Positions 27,001 to 35,117 of a DNA stretch of 64,000 nt are shown here, piece by piece. The stretch is from Ponticaulis profundi. Its GTDB lineage: Bacteria > Pseudomonadota > Alphaproteobacteria > Caulobacterales > Hyphomonadaceae. The number at the start of each line of letters is the position of its first letter. Within the stretch, counting starts at the first letter, position 1. The notes beneath the pieces are model-generated. The model made no database searches. It had not been told where the DNA came from and worked only from the letters and a program-made list of their open reading frames with translations. The DNA lies in the NCBI RefSeq assembly GCF_042659465.1, contig NZ_JBHSSW010000066.1, forward strand, positions 62,001-126,000. Direction: 5' to 3'. The translations under genes and the position numbers were made by a program.

Positions 27001-27523
27001 CATGGGCGCGAGTCTGGATCTGAAATCACGTGTTGGAAAAGGATCTGTCTTCTCAGTGACGGTTCCCATCGCAAAGGAAAGCCAGCCAAAACGACGTGTT
27101 CAGGCTCAGCCGGTGCCGTCTTCCGGTGACCTCCCGCCCATGCAGGTGCTCTGTGTGGATGATGAGAGAACCATCCTGGACGCCATGTCGGCTCTGCTGG
27201 AAAAATGGGGATGTGGAGTGAACACGGTTCAAAGTCTCGCAGATGCACGCCGTCTGATCGATGAGGGTCTGGAAGTCGATGTCTTGCTCGCGGATCTTGA
27301 GCTAACCGATGGTCAGACCGGTTTCGATGTGATTGCCATGCTTCGCTCACGGCTTCCCGCGCCTGAAAATGTTGCGCTTTTAACAGCCAAATCCCAGCCT
27401 GAGATCGAACAGAAAACAAATGCCATGTCGATTGAACTGATCAGAAAGCCGGTCGACTCGGTGTTGCTCAGACGCTTTTTGCAGCGGTGTGGTCAGAGAC
27501 TAAGGCCTCAGGCTGCAGAGTGA
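24044..27523 (+). CDS. crbS: Symporter-fused hybrid histidine kinase, CrbS type
   Basis: 1159 residues. Residues 1 to about 500 are an SSS-type membrane domain with about 13 hydrophobic segments (AVYCTSWTYFGAVGTAA is the SSS start). A linker is followed by a PAS domain (about 640-745; NMPSGISVVDNEQKLVAWN) and a coiled coil. The histidine kinase has phospho-acceptor His802 in AASHDLLQPL, N-box NFLSNARRYT, G1 DTGPGIP and G2 GAGLGLSVA. A C-terminal receiver starts near residue 1035 (VLCVDDERT, phospho-Asp in VLLADLEL, Lys in LIRKPVD). CrbS kinases of Vibrio and Pseudomonas have this layout and, with CrbR, switch on acs for acetate use. The 3' end overlaps crbR by 16 bases. Confidence 0.92.
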   Translation: MPVWIVLIVSALYMGGLFFIAWQGDKGDESASRFHDNPTRYALALAVYCTSWTYFGAVGTAASSGWEYLPIYVGPIIVFLFLPNMLARIGDLVQRESITSLSDFLAARYGKSRTLAALATLAAVTASLPYISLQLKSVGWSFQALVFDAGSGGRIPPNETVLITSVVLAIFAILFGARTVDTTRTNAGLMRVLAFEAIVKLLALVAVCVLSVFLLVGDGEPLTEMASNPFKSDVSIPSFVTVVIVAMGVIVCLPRQFHVTFIERRRPEELKRARWLFPVYLVLTSLVIIPITLAGLQFVPADVPADLYVLALPLQHGDGLLALFVFLGGFSAAAGMVVVSTVALSTMVTNDLLVPLMMRTGRFDATHLRAGSQLLTTRRLVMFGILALAYGYYRFAGSSNALAQIGLLSFAAAIQFVPALIGALYWRGGRTQGAISGLLVGVALWLYTLFLPEFIGVERLLSVVPDVFHPQAFFGIDMGNNITHGVVWSLGANVFFYIVGSLQAKERLRDRIQAAAFVDFGRDASLPESHHQTSMTTGVTPDGLKALASRFLNSGAVDLAFQKIHEDTGIAVSGDVPADWRLVQRTEKLLASALGSASARVVLTSALAGADVALSDLLSILDQRTQAERFDRHMLQAMLENMPSGISVVDNEQKLVAWNSVYVELFQYPPDLVQVGQPISVMIEHNIESGWLEGDPVEQARRRVEYMRAGSPHRYERQSHDGRWLRITGNPMPGGGYVSIFHDITEDKAREKALVEANENLEARVKERTAELEAMAHDLDQARMDAEGANASKTRFLAAASHDLLQPLNAARLFLASIDTDDNAVAHQLVERADRSIQSADGLLKGLLDISRLDHGSVKAKPETLMLGPLLEDLVDEATPMAEQAGLDLRVAPTALSVRADPDFLQSILRNFLSNARRYTRTGGVLIGARRRGDFARIEVWDTGPGIPAEKQDLLFEEFQRLQDVDNSGVRGAGLGLSVAQRLAGFMGASLDLKSRVGKGSVFSVTVPIAKESQPKRRVQAQPVPSSGDLPPMQVLCVDDERTILDAMSALLEKWGCGVNTVQSLADARRLIDEGLEVDVLLADLELTDGQTGFDVIAMLRSRLPAPENVALLTAKSQPEIEQKTNAMSIELIRKPVDSVLLRRFLQRCGQRLRPQAAE

Positions 27524-28164
27524 TCATCGCCGCTAATGGACACGGCTTGCTTATAGACCAGAAGTGCCTGTGTCCGGTTGTTTGCGCCGAGCTTGCGGAA
27601 AATCGCGGTCATATGCGCTTTCACGGTCGCTTCTGAGATTCCCATGTCGAAGGCGATTTGCTTGTTCAGCAAGCCATCAGACAGGCCGGAAAGTACACGT
27701 CGCTGAGCCGGGGTGAGGGATGCGATACGTGCTGCGACTTCATCATCAGCTTCGCTCAGGCCGCTTTCGACCTCCGGAAACCAGCTTCCGCCATCGAGCG
27801 CCGTGGCCAGAGCCGCTGCGAGTTCGTCGAGTGAGAGACTTTTCGGCAAATAACCAGTCGCACCCAGCGCTTTGGCGCGGTTGAACGCTTCAGCGCCTTC
27901 TGTCGCTGAAACCACATAGATCGGGCAATTGGGCCTGGCCGCATTGATCCGGGTCAGACCATCGAAATTGCTGGAATCTGTCAGGTTGAGGTCGAGAAGA
28001 ACCAGATCAACTTTGTTGTTCTGAAGCGTGTCGAGACCGGATGAAATACTATCAGCTTCCAAAGCTGTGGCTTCTGAAGGGAATGCTCGTCCAAGTGCTG
28101 TGACAAGCGCCTCGCGGAACAGTGGATGATCTTCGATGATCAGCACGTTCTTTGTTTCGGCCAA
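27508..28164 (-). CDS. crbR: LuxR/NarL-type response regulator, CrbR type
   Basis: 218 residues starting at TTG 28164, with GGAGGA five bases upstream. Receiver domain: acidic pair E11/D12, phospho-Asp58 in LVLLDLNL, Ser/Thr position in VVSATEG, Lys in YLPKSLS. C-terminal LuxR helix-turn-helix: LTPAQRRVLSGLSDGLLNKQIAFDMGISEATVKAHMTAIFRKLG (shown as positions about 150-193; key residues G159, K168, V178). Convergent with crbS, its probable partner kinase. Likely targets are the porin-acs and symporter transcripts next door, by analogy to CrbR of Vibrio cholerae; binding sites are not proven. Confidence 0.9.
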   Translation of the reverse strand: MAETKNVLIIEDHPLFREALVTALGRAFPSEATALEADSISSGLDTLQNNKVDLVLLDLNLTDSSNFDGLTRINAARPNCPIYVVSATEGAEAFNRAKALGATGYLPKSLSLDELAAALATALDGGSWFPEVESGLSEADDEVAARIASLTPAQRRVLSGLSDGLLNKQIAFDMGISEATVKAHMTAIFRKLGANNRTQALLVYKQAVSISGDDHSAA

Positions 28165-28261
28165 GGTATCCTCCAGACATATAAGCTGAGTCTTCAGCTT
28201 TGATTTTAAGCCCGTTTAGCGCCAGACCAAGCGAAATGTCGAGACGCTGTCGACTTTCGTC

Positions 28262-28278
28262 TTAGCACCAATTGCTAA
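28262..28278. promoter_or_regulatory. Inverted repeat in the crbR-porin intergenic region
   Basis: TTAGCA (28262-28267) and TGCTAA (28273-28278) with five bases between, 71 bases before the porin start and in the region shared with crbR. A candidate operator; no similar copy was found before the symporter operon. Confidence 0.35.
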
Positions 28279-28305
28279 TAGTGCCCTAGAGGAACCGAAG
28301 GAATA

Positions 28306-28339
28306 CTCCCCTCAAAAAAATGAGAAACCCTCTGGGGAG
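28306..28339 (+). promoter_or_regulatory. Possible ribosome-site-masking hairpin of the porin mRNA
   Basis: CTCCCC at 28306-28311 can pair with GGGGAG at 28334-28339, which is the ribosome site of the porin gene; inside, CTCA (28311-28314) and TGAG (28321-28324) also pair in an alternative short hairpin. Such a fold would limit translation start. It is inferred by eye only. Confidence 0.35.
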
Positions 28340-28348
28340 GCTAATAAC

Positions 28349-29662
28349 ATGAAATCTGTACTGAAGAGTGTCCTTCTTTCCGGCATTGCATTGGCAACAG
28401 TCCAAGCAGCAAGTGCAACTGATACAAGTGAACTTGAAGCGAGACTTGCCGCTCTTGAGGCGTTGGTTTCCGATCTGAAGTCTGAGCTTGCAGAAGAAAA
28501 AGCCAAGCGGGACGCCGACATTGTCCGGCTGGAAACGTCATCGCAATCGGTTACGACGCCCGAATCCGCTAATCCGGTGGATGGTATGCGAATCGGCGAC
28601 ACGATTGTGAAGGTTGGCGGCTTTGTTGACCTCGACGCTCATGTGACAAACCTTTCCGACGGCAGCTTCGGCGCGAGCTCGATTGCGCGCGACTTCTATA
28701 TTCCCGGTGCCACGCCAATCGGGGGTGAGGAAACGACCGCCACAGACTTCACCGCACAGGCGACCCGCTTCTTCATCAGTGCCAATCGCGACATTGGTGA
28801 GAACAAGGTTGCCGCGCATATCGAGATGGATTTCCTTGGCTCCATGCAAGGTGATCAGCGGGTATCGAACTCCTATTCTCCCCGCCTGCGCCGGGCGTTT
28901 CTAGACTTCAACAACTGGCGCATTGGTCAGGAATGGTCGACCTTCCAGAACACCTCTGCGATCCCGGAAAGTGCGAGTTTCCTTGTGCTTTCAGATGGCA
29001 TGATCTTCGAGCGTCAGGCGATGATCCGCTATACGGCGGGAAATTGGCAGTTCGCGCTTGAGAACGGCAATGCCACCATCACGCCTGTTGGTGGCGGGCG
29101 CATTGAAGCCGACGGCAACCTTATCCCGGACGTGATCGGCCGCTACAATTTCAGTGGTGATTATGGTAATGTCTCAGTTGCAGCGATTGCCCGTCAGCTT
29201 CGCCTGGAATCGGGCGCAATCGACGAAGAGACCTTTGGTTATGGCCTCAGCGTGTCGGGTAAGCTCAATGCTGGCGCGCGCGATGATATCCGCTTTGCGC
29301 TGACAGCCGGAGAGGGCATTGGCCGCTATATCGGCCTCAACGCCGCCAATGGCGCCGCGATTGATCCGGTAACCGGTGAACTTGAAGCGATCCCATCCGT
29401 TGGTGGACTGATCGCTTGGCGTCATCCGTTTGCTGAGACCGCGCGTCTCAACATCGGATACTCCGGACTGTTCATCGACAATCCGGATTTCGCTGTCGCA
29501 AGCATGACCGAGTCGACCCAGTCGGTGTTTGGCGCACTTTTGTGGGACCTTGCCCCAAAGGTAACCGTTGGAACGGAGCTGATGTTCGGGCAACGTGAGA
29601 CGAAAGGTGGAGACGACGGAAATATAACGCGCTTCACTTTCTCGACTAAATACGCATTCTAG
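28349..29662 (+). CDS. DcaP-like outer membrane porin
   Basis: 437 residues. Signal peptide 1-23 ending in AASA, then a coiled coil (about 26-62, ELEARLAALEALVSDLKSEL) typical for DcaP-type trimeric porins, and a beta-barrel from about residue 85 (GDTIVKVGGFVDLDAHV) to the C-terminal aromatic end TRFTFSTKYAF. DcaP channels admit small acids across the outer membrane. The gene precedes acs by 25 bases, so the two form an operon; acetate or other carboxylates are the likely cargo. GGGGAGG lies eight bases before the ATG. Confidence 0.88.
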   Translation: MKSVLKSVLLSGIALATVQAASATDTSELEARLAALEALVSDLKSELAEEKAKRDADIVRLETSSQSVTTPESANPVDGMRIGDTIVKVGGFVDLDAHVTNLSDGSFGASSIARDFYIPGATPIGGEETTATDFTAQATRFFISANRDIGENKVAAHIEMDFLGSMQGDQRVSNSYSPRLRRAFLDFNNWRIGQEWSTFQNTSAIPESASFLVLSDGMIFERQAMIRYTAGNWQFALENGNATITPVGGGRIEADGNLIPDVIGRYNFSGDYGNVSVAAIARQLRLESGAIDEETFGYGLSVSGKLNAGARDDIRFALTAGEGIGRYIGLNAANGAAIDPVTGELEAIPSVGGLIAWRHPFAETARLNIGYSGLFIDNPDFAVASMTESTQSVFGALLWDLAPKVTVGTELMFGQRETKGGDDGNITRFTFSTKYAF

Positions 29663-29687
29663 CACGGAATAAAATTGGGAGAGGAAT

Positions 29688-31649
29688 ATGGCAGACGGAT
29701 CCGGTACGCAGAATGAACAGGCAGTATTCCCTGTTCCGTCCAGCATTGCTGAGCACGCGCATGTCGACAATGAGCGTTATCTCGAAATGTATAAGGCGTC
29801 GATCGCTGACCCGGAAGCGTTTTGGGGTGAGGCAGGCAAGCGCCTCGACTGGTCAAAACCCTACACCAAGGTGAAAGACGTCTCTTTCGACCAGTCCGAT
29901 CTGCATATCCGCTGGTATGAAGATGGCGAGCTCAATGTCAGCTATAACTGTATTGATCGCCATCTGGAGACACGTGGTGAGCAGGCCGCCATCATCTGGG
30001 AGGGCGATGACCCGAACCAGTCCAAGACAGTGACCTATCACCAGCTTCACGAGCATGTCTGCCGGTTTGCCAATGTGCTGAAAAAGCTCGGTGTGAAGAA
30101 GGGTGACCGCGTCACCATTTATATGCCGATGATCATCGAAGCGTCCTACGCCATGCTGGCGTGCGCACGCATCGGTGCGGTCCACTCCATCGTCTTTGGT
30201 GGATTCTCTCCGGAAGCGCTGGCTGGCCGCGTCAATGACTGTGATTCCGAATACATCATCACAGCAGATGAAGGCGTGCGCGGTGGCAAGAATGTGCCGC
30301 TGAAAAAGAATGTCGATGAAGCGCTGAAACACGCCTTCGGCGTCAAGAAAGTGCTCGTCGTCGAAAACACGGGCACGCAGGTCGCCATGAAGGGCGGACG
30401 CGATGTCTGGTGGCACGAAGCTGCGGCAGGCGTTGATGAGTTCTGCGACCCGGAACCCATGAATGCCGAAGACCCGCTTTTCATCCTCTACACATCCGGG
30501 TCGACCGGCAAACCGAAAGGTGTGCTTCACACCTCTGGCGGTTATCTCGTCTGGGCGAGCATGACGCATGAGTATGTGTTCGATTATAAAGACGGCGAAG
30601 TTTACTGGTGTACGGCGGATGTCGGCTGGGTCACCGGGCATAGCTATATCGTCTACGGGCCGCTGGCGAACGGTGCGACGACCCTCATGTTTGAAGGGGT
30701 TCCAAGCTATCCGGACGCGTCACGCTTCTGGCAGGTCGTCGACAAGCACAATGTGAACATCTTCTACACCGCGCCGACTGCGATCCGCGCGCTGATGCGC
30801 GAAGGTGAAGCGCCGGTCAAAAAGACCAGCCGCAAATCCCTGCGCGTGCTCGGCTCGGTGGGCGAGCCGATCAACCCGGAAGCCTGGCTCTGGTATTACA
30901 ATGTTGTTGGCGAGGGGCGCTGTCCAATCGTCGATACATGGTGGCAGACAGAAACCGGCGGCATTATGATCACGCCTCTACCGGGCGCAACAGACCTGAA
31001 GCCTGGCTCTGCTTCCAAGCCGTTCTTTGGCATCAATCCAATCCTTGTTGACGCTGACGGCAAGGAACTTGAAGGCGCGGTGGACGGCAATCTCTGCATC
31101 ACCGATTCCTGGCCAGGTCAGATGCGTACGGTCTTTGGAGACCATGAGCGCTTCTTCCAGACATATTTCTCTACTTATCCCGGCCGATATTTCACCGGTG
31201 ACGGCGCGCGCCGTGACGAGGATGGCTATTTCTGGATTACCGGCCGTGTCGATGACGTGATCAACGTTTCCGGACACCGTATGGGCACCGCTGAGGTCGA
31301 AAGCGCACTCGTGGCACATGACAGCGTTTCTGAGGCAGCCGTGGTAGGCTATCCGCACGATATCAAAGGGCAGGGCATCTACGCCTATGTCACGCTGATT
31401 TCAGGCGTTGAGCCATCTGATGAGATCAAGAAGGAGCTCATCAACTGGGTTCGCAGCGAGATCGGTCCAATCGCATCCCCGGATCTGCTCCAGTTTGCGC
31501 CGGGACTTCCGAAAACGCGCTCTGGTAAAATCATGCGCCGTATCCTGCGCAAGATTGCCGAGAATGATTATGGCTCACTGGGTGACACATCGACCCTGGC
31601 AGAGCCCGAAGTCGTCGATGAACTCATTGAGAACCGTCAGAATCGGTGA
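29688..31649 (+). CDS. acs: Acetyl-CoA synthetase (AMP-forming)
   Basis: 653 residues, the standard Acs length. It activates acetate to acetyl-CoA through acetyl-AMP. Motifs: AMP-binding P-loop YTSGSTGKPKG near residue 270, DTWWQTETGG, TGDGARRDEDGYFWITGR, DDVINVSGHR, and the C-terminal PKTRSGKIMRR whose lysine is the usual site of regulatory acetylation. GGAGAGGAA precedes the ATG. It is the enzymatic centre of the acetate module with the porin upstream, and a clean terminator follows at 31714. Confidence 0.97.
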   Translation: MADGSGTQNEQAVFPVPSSIAEHAHVDNERYLEMYKASIADPEAFWGEAGKRLDWSKPYTKVKDVSFDQSDLHIRWYEDGELNVSYNCIDRHLETRGEQAAIIWEGDDPNQSKTVTYHQLHEHVCRFANVLKKLGVKKGDRVTIYMPMIIEASYAMLACARIGAVHSIVFGGFSPEALAGRVNDCDSEYIITADEGVRGGKNVPLKKNVDEALKHAFGVKKVLVVENTGTQVAMKGGRDVWWHEAAAGVDEFCDPEPMNAEDPLFILYTSGSTGKPKGVLHTSGGYLVWASMTHEYVFDYKDGEVYWCTADVGWVTGHSYIVYGPLANGATTLMFEGVPSYPDASRFWQVVDKHNVNIFYTAPTAIRALMREGEAPVKKTSRKSLRVLGSVGEPINPEAWLWYYNVVGEGRCPIVDTWWQTETGGIMITPLPGATDLKPGSASKPFFGINPILVDADGKELEGAVDGNLCITDSWPGQMRTVFGDHERFFQTYFSTYPGRYFTGDGARRDEDGYFWITGRVDDVINVSGHRMGTAEVESALVAHDSVSEAAVVGYPHDIKGQGIYAYVTLISGVEPSDEIKKELINWVRSEIGPIASPDLLQFAPGLPKTRSGKIMRRILRKIAENDYGSLGDTSTLAEPEVVDELIENRQNR

Positions 31650-31713
31650 CGACAGACAACCTCCCGTGACATCATCCCGAACTGCGTAATCAAGGATGAT
31701 ATCCGATTGAACT

Positions 31714-31740
31714 GGGGCACCTTCGGGTGCCTCATTTTTT
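31714..31740 (+). terminator. Rho-independent terminator of the porin-acs operon
   Basis: Stem GGGGCACC (31714-31721)/GGTGCCTC (31726-31733) with one G-T wobble and a TTCG tetraloop, followed by ATTTTTT. Confidence 0.93.
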
Positions 31741-31918
31741 ATGCTTGCGTCAAACGCCAGCAAATCTGCCCGCTCCTTGAAGTTTTGCTGAATGGAAGTT
31801 GCCGCCTGCGCTTCCTACGTGCATCGGACGGCTGATCAAGACAAAGTGTTTGGGGTGATCTTTCCCCCGCTGCTTTCGATCAATAGAAGCAAGCAGAAAG
31901 CGGGAGAGGGCTGCCATC

Positions 31919-33778
31919 ATGTTCAAGTTTTTCGAATCGAGACTGAACCCGTTTCCGGAGATCCAGGATGGTACGCCGCCAACAAGCCTCTTCGGCTTTT
32001 GCTGGTACTTCTGTAAGGAAGCGGCGCCGTGGATCGCAGTGACGAGCTTTCTCACCATGCTGGCCTCGATTGGTCAGGTGGCGCTGTTCGCTTTTGTCGG
32101 GCTGATTGTGGACTGGTTGGGGGCCGCCGATCGTAGTGCCATCTGGGAAGAGCGCGGGTCAGCCTTGCTGATCATGGCGGTGTTTGCCGGCCTTGTGCTG
32201 CCCATCAGTATTTTCCTGAAAAGCATGATCCAGCATCAGGTCACCATGGCAAACCTGCCCATGTCGATACGCTGGCGGATGCACATGCATCTGCTTCGTC
32301 AGTCCATGGGGTTTTATGCCAATGAATTTGCAGGGCGGATCGCGACCAAGGTCATGCAGACGGCTCTGGCTGTCCGTCAGGTCGTGAACACGCTTGTCGA
32401 TGTGATTGTTTATGTGGTGGTCTATTTTACCTCCACCATGATCATTGTGGGCAGCAGCGACTGGCGTATGATGATCCCGTTGATTGTCTGGCTGGTCTGC
32501 TATGTGGCGATTGTCCGCCATTTCTTGCCGAAACTGACAAAGATCTCCCAGACACAGGCTGACGCACGCTCCGTGATGACGGGACGTATCGTCGACAGCT
32601 ATTCCAACATCGGTACGGTGAAACTCTTTTCTCATGCGGGCCGGGAAGAACGCTATGCCCGTTCCGGGATGAATGACTTCATTCACACCGTCTATCCGAT
32701 GATGCGTGTCGTTACCGTTCTGGAAAGCTCGATTTTCTTCCTGAATACGGCCCTCATCGTCGCAACTGCGGGGCTTGGCATTCTGCTCTGGTCCAACGCG
32801 TTTATCACGGTCGGGGCGATTGCTGTGGCGGTTGGCTTGGCACTGCGCATTCACAACATGTCGCAATGGATCATGTGGGAGGTCTCGCAGCTGTTTGAGA
32901 ATATCGGTGTCGTTTATGACGGCATCAATCTCATGAAAGTTCCGGTGGGCGTGGAAGACAAGGCAAATGCAGTTCCTCTGGAGCTGACGGCCGGTCACAT
33001 CGAATTTGACAATGTCGCCTTCCACTATGGCAAAGGCAGCGGTGTCATTGAGGGGCTGGAGCTCGACATCAAACCCGGCGAGCGCGTTGGTCTGGTCGGG
33101 CGGTCCGGTGCCGGAAAGTCGACGCTCGCAAACCTTCTTCTGCGTTTCTACGATGTTGAAGGTGGCCAGATCCGCATTGATGGCCAGAACATTGCTGATG
33201 TCACGCAGGATTCCCTACGCCAGCACATTGCGATGGTCAGCCAGGATACTTCCCTTCTTCACCGCTCACTTCGCGACAACATTGCCTATGGCAAGCCCGA
33301 TGCAAGCGATGATGACATTCGTCAGGCAGCGCGACGCGCAGATGCGCTTGAGTTTCTGGAGCGTATGGAAGACCAGCAGGGACGCACCGGCCTGAACGCG
33401 CATGTTGGTGAACGCGGTGTGAAACTGTCTGGCGGCCAGCGCCAGCGTATCGCTATCGCACGTGTCTTCCTGAAGGATGCGCCGATCCTGTTGCTGGATG
33501 AAGCCACATCAGCGCTCGACTCCGAAGTGGAAGCGGCCATTCAGGAGCATTTGTTCTCACTGATGGAAGGCAAGACCGTGATCGCGATTGCGCACCGCCT
33601 CTCGACCATCGCTGCGATGGACCGTCTGGTCATCATTGATCAGGGGAAGATTGTCGAACAAGGCACGCATGATGAATTGCTGGCGCGCGGTGGCATCTAT
33701 GCAGATCTCTGGAACCGCCAAACGGGCGGTGTTCTGGCAGATCAGGGCCGTGCAAATGAAGAAGCCTCTGCCGAATGA
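31919..33778 (+). CDS. ABC transporter, fused permease and ATPase (exporter type)
   Basis: 619 residues. An N-terminal membrane domain with about six transmembrane segments (residues about 35-330) is followed by an ATPase: Walker A GRSGAGKST, Q-loop VSQDTSLL, signature LSGGQRQRIAIA, Walker B ILLLDEATSALD and H-loop IAHRLS. This is the half-transporter form of lipid A/multidrug exporters, which work as dimers in the inner membrane. The substrate is unknown; the nearby acs or MFS genes do not define it. GGGAGAGGG precedes the ATG. A hairpin terminator overlaps its 3' end. Confidence 0.92.
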   Translation: MFKFFESRLNPFPEIQDGTPPTSLFGFCWYFCKEAAPWIAVTSFLTMLASIGQVALFAFVGLIVDWLGAADRSAIWEERGSALLIMAVFAGLVLPISIFLKSMIQHQVTMANLPMSIRWRMHMHLLRQSMGFYANEFAGRIATKVMQTALAVRQVVNTLVDVIVYVVVYFTSTMIIVGSSDWRMMIPLIVWLVCYVAIVRHFLPKLTKISQTQADARSVMTGRIVDSYSNIGTVKLFSHAGREERYARSGMNDFIHTVYPMMRVVTVLESSIFFLNTALIVATAGLGILLWSNAFITVGAIAVAVGLALRIHNMSQWIMWEVSQLFENIGVVYDGINLMKVPVGVEDKANAVPLELTAGHIEFDNVAFHYGKGSGVIEGLELDIKPGERVGLVGRSGAGKSTLANLLLRFYDVEGGQIRIDGQNIADVTQDSLRQHIAMVSQDTSLLHRSLRDNIAYGKPDASDDDIRQAARRADALEFLERMEDQQGRTGLNAHVGERGVKLSGGQRQRIAIARVFLKDAPILLLDEATSALDSEVEAAIQEHLFSLMEGKTVIAIAHRLSTIAAMDRLVIIDQGKIVEQGTHDELLARGGIYADLWNRQTGGVLADQGRANEEASAE

Positions 33779-33790
33779 CAGAGGCTTTGC
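33763..33790. terminator. Bidirectional terminator between the ABC and MFS genes
   Basis: 8-bp arms AGCCTCTG (33763-33770) and CAGAGGCT (33779-33786); T-rich on the plus strand (TTGCTTCGTT) and on the minus strand (TCTTCATTTG). The first arm lies within the last codons of the ABC gene. Confidence 0.75.
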
Positions 33791-33812
33791 TTCGTTAGAA
33801 CGTGATGTGCGA

Positions 33813-35117
33813 TCAGCTCGCGGCTTCGGCGCGGGCCACATCCTTGCGATAGTTGATGCCAGCCAGGCCAAGGAAGAGAATGCTGGCGGCATTGAAGATC
33901 AGGATCAGTTCCAGGGCGGTCTTCAGCGGTGTCTCCGCACCCTGAGCGGTGAACATATCGCTGAGCGCGCCGGTGATGGCCGGGCCGCCGCTAATGCCGA
34001 TCAGCGTCAGGCAGAACAGCGTGAACGCCGAAGAGAATGCGCGCATGCGCAGCTTCACAAGCTCCTGAGAGGCTGTGTAGGCGATGCTGGCGTAGATCAG
34101 ACCAACGAAGTTCGGCACAATATTCCACATATAGGCTTCCATCGGTGTGGCGGCTTGCAGGAACATGAAGGCAAACGGTAGCGCAATGGCTGTCGTGACC
34201 GCAATGATCCATGGACGCCAGCGAAGATCCTTTGCTGAAAGCTTGTCACACAGATAGCCGATCAGTACGGCACCGAGGGAGCCGACGCCGCCAATCAATA
34301 GCCCAAGCGGAACGGCAACATCGGTCGGCGCGAGCTCATACATGCGAATCAGGTGACTGGCCGTGAACGCAACATAGGCGTTTGCTGAGACACAGATGGA
34401 CAGGCAACCAAGTAGCAGGAAGAGATAGGATGACTGGCCGAACATGAAGCGCAGCGTTTCGATCAGGCTTGGGGCTTCTTCACTGTCGACCGCTTGTCGC
34501 GCTTCGGAGGCGCCGCGCAGGGGTTCCTTGACGGTGAAGCGGAGTATGATCGCCAGAACGATCCCCGGGACACCCGCGGCGAAGAAGGCAGCACGCCAGC
34601 CATAGGCAGCATAGACATACGCACCAATGATATAGCCAAGCATGATGCCGAAACCGATGCCGGTGGTGTATATGCCGAGCGCCATGGCGCGCTCTTTCGG
34701 GCCATAAAGGTCTGCAATCATGCTGGTGGCGGGAGGTGTTCCGCCGGCTTCACCCACGCCAACGCCCATGCGGGCCAGGAAGAGATGCATCACATTGCCA
34801 GCAAGGCCGCAGGCAGCCGTTGCCGCCGACCAGATCAGAAGCGCACCAGCAATGATGTTCCGACGGTTGGACCGGTCTGCGAGATAGGCAATCGGAATGC
34901 CAAGCGTCGCATAAACAGCGGCAAAGCCAACACCGGTCAGAAGTCCGAGGACGAAGTCTGACAGGTGCATCTCAGCCTTGATCGGCTCGAGAACGGTGAT
35001 GAAGACCTGACGGTCCAGATGGTTGAAGGTATAGACCATGGTGAGCACTGCGAGCACCCACGCGCGGCCTGGAACTTTCTTGATGGTCGGGCTCGCCCCA
35101 GTATCAGCGACACTCAT
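33813..35117 (-). CDS. MFS transporter (spinster-like)
   Basis: 434 residues with about 12 hydrophobic segments. The start VLAVLTMVYTFNHLDRQVFITVLEPIKAEM and the loop-2 block YLADRSNRRNII are typical of the spinster-like group found in alphaproteobacterial uptake loci beside TonB receptors. GVGEAGGTPPATSMIAD is also a group signature. It overlaps the upstream hydrolase gene by 4 bases (ATGA), so both are translated from one mRNA. It probably moves the substrate, or its hydrolysis product, across the inner membrane. Confidence 0.9.
   Translation of the reverse strand: MSVADTGASPTIKKVPGRAWVLAVLTMVYTFNHLDRQVFITVLEPIKAEMHLSDFVLGLLTGVGFAAVYATLGIPIAYLADRSNRRNIIAGALLIWSAATAACGLAGNVMHLFLARMGVGVGEAGGTPPATSMIADLYGPKERAMALGIYTTGIGFGIMLGYIIGAYVYAAYGWRAAFFAAGVPGIVLAIILRFTVKEPLRGASEARQAVDSEEAPSLIETLRFMFGQSSYLFLLLGCLSICVSANAYVAFTASHLIRMYELAPTDVAVPLGLLIGGVGSLGAVLIGYLCDKLSAKDLRWRPWIIAVTTAIALPFAFMFLQAATPMEAYMWNIVPNFVGLIYASIAYTASQELVKLRMRAFSSAFTLFCLTLIGISGGPAITGALSDMFTAQGAETPLKTALELILIFNAASILFLGLAGINYRKDVARAEAAS

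Noticed and set aside
31741..31918. Short open frame from 31792 upstream of the ABC transporter
   Set aside because: No ribosome site and no protein-like pattern; it runs into the transporter gene in another frame.
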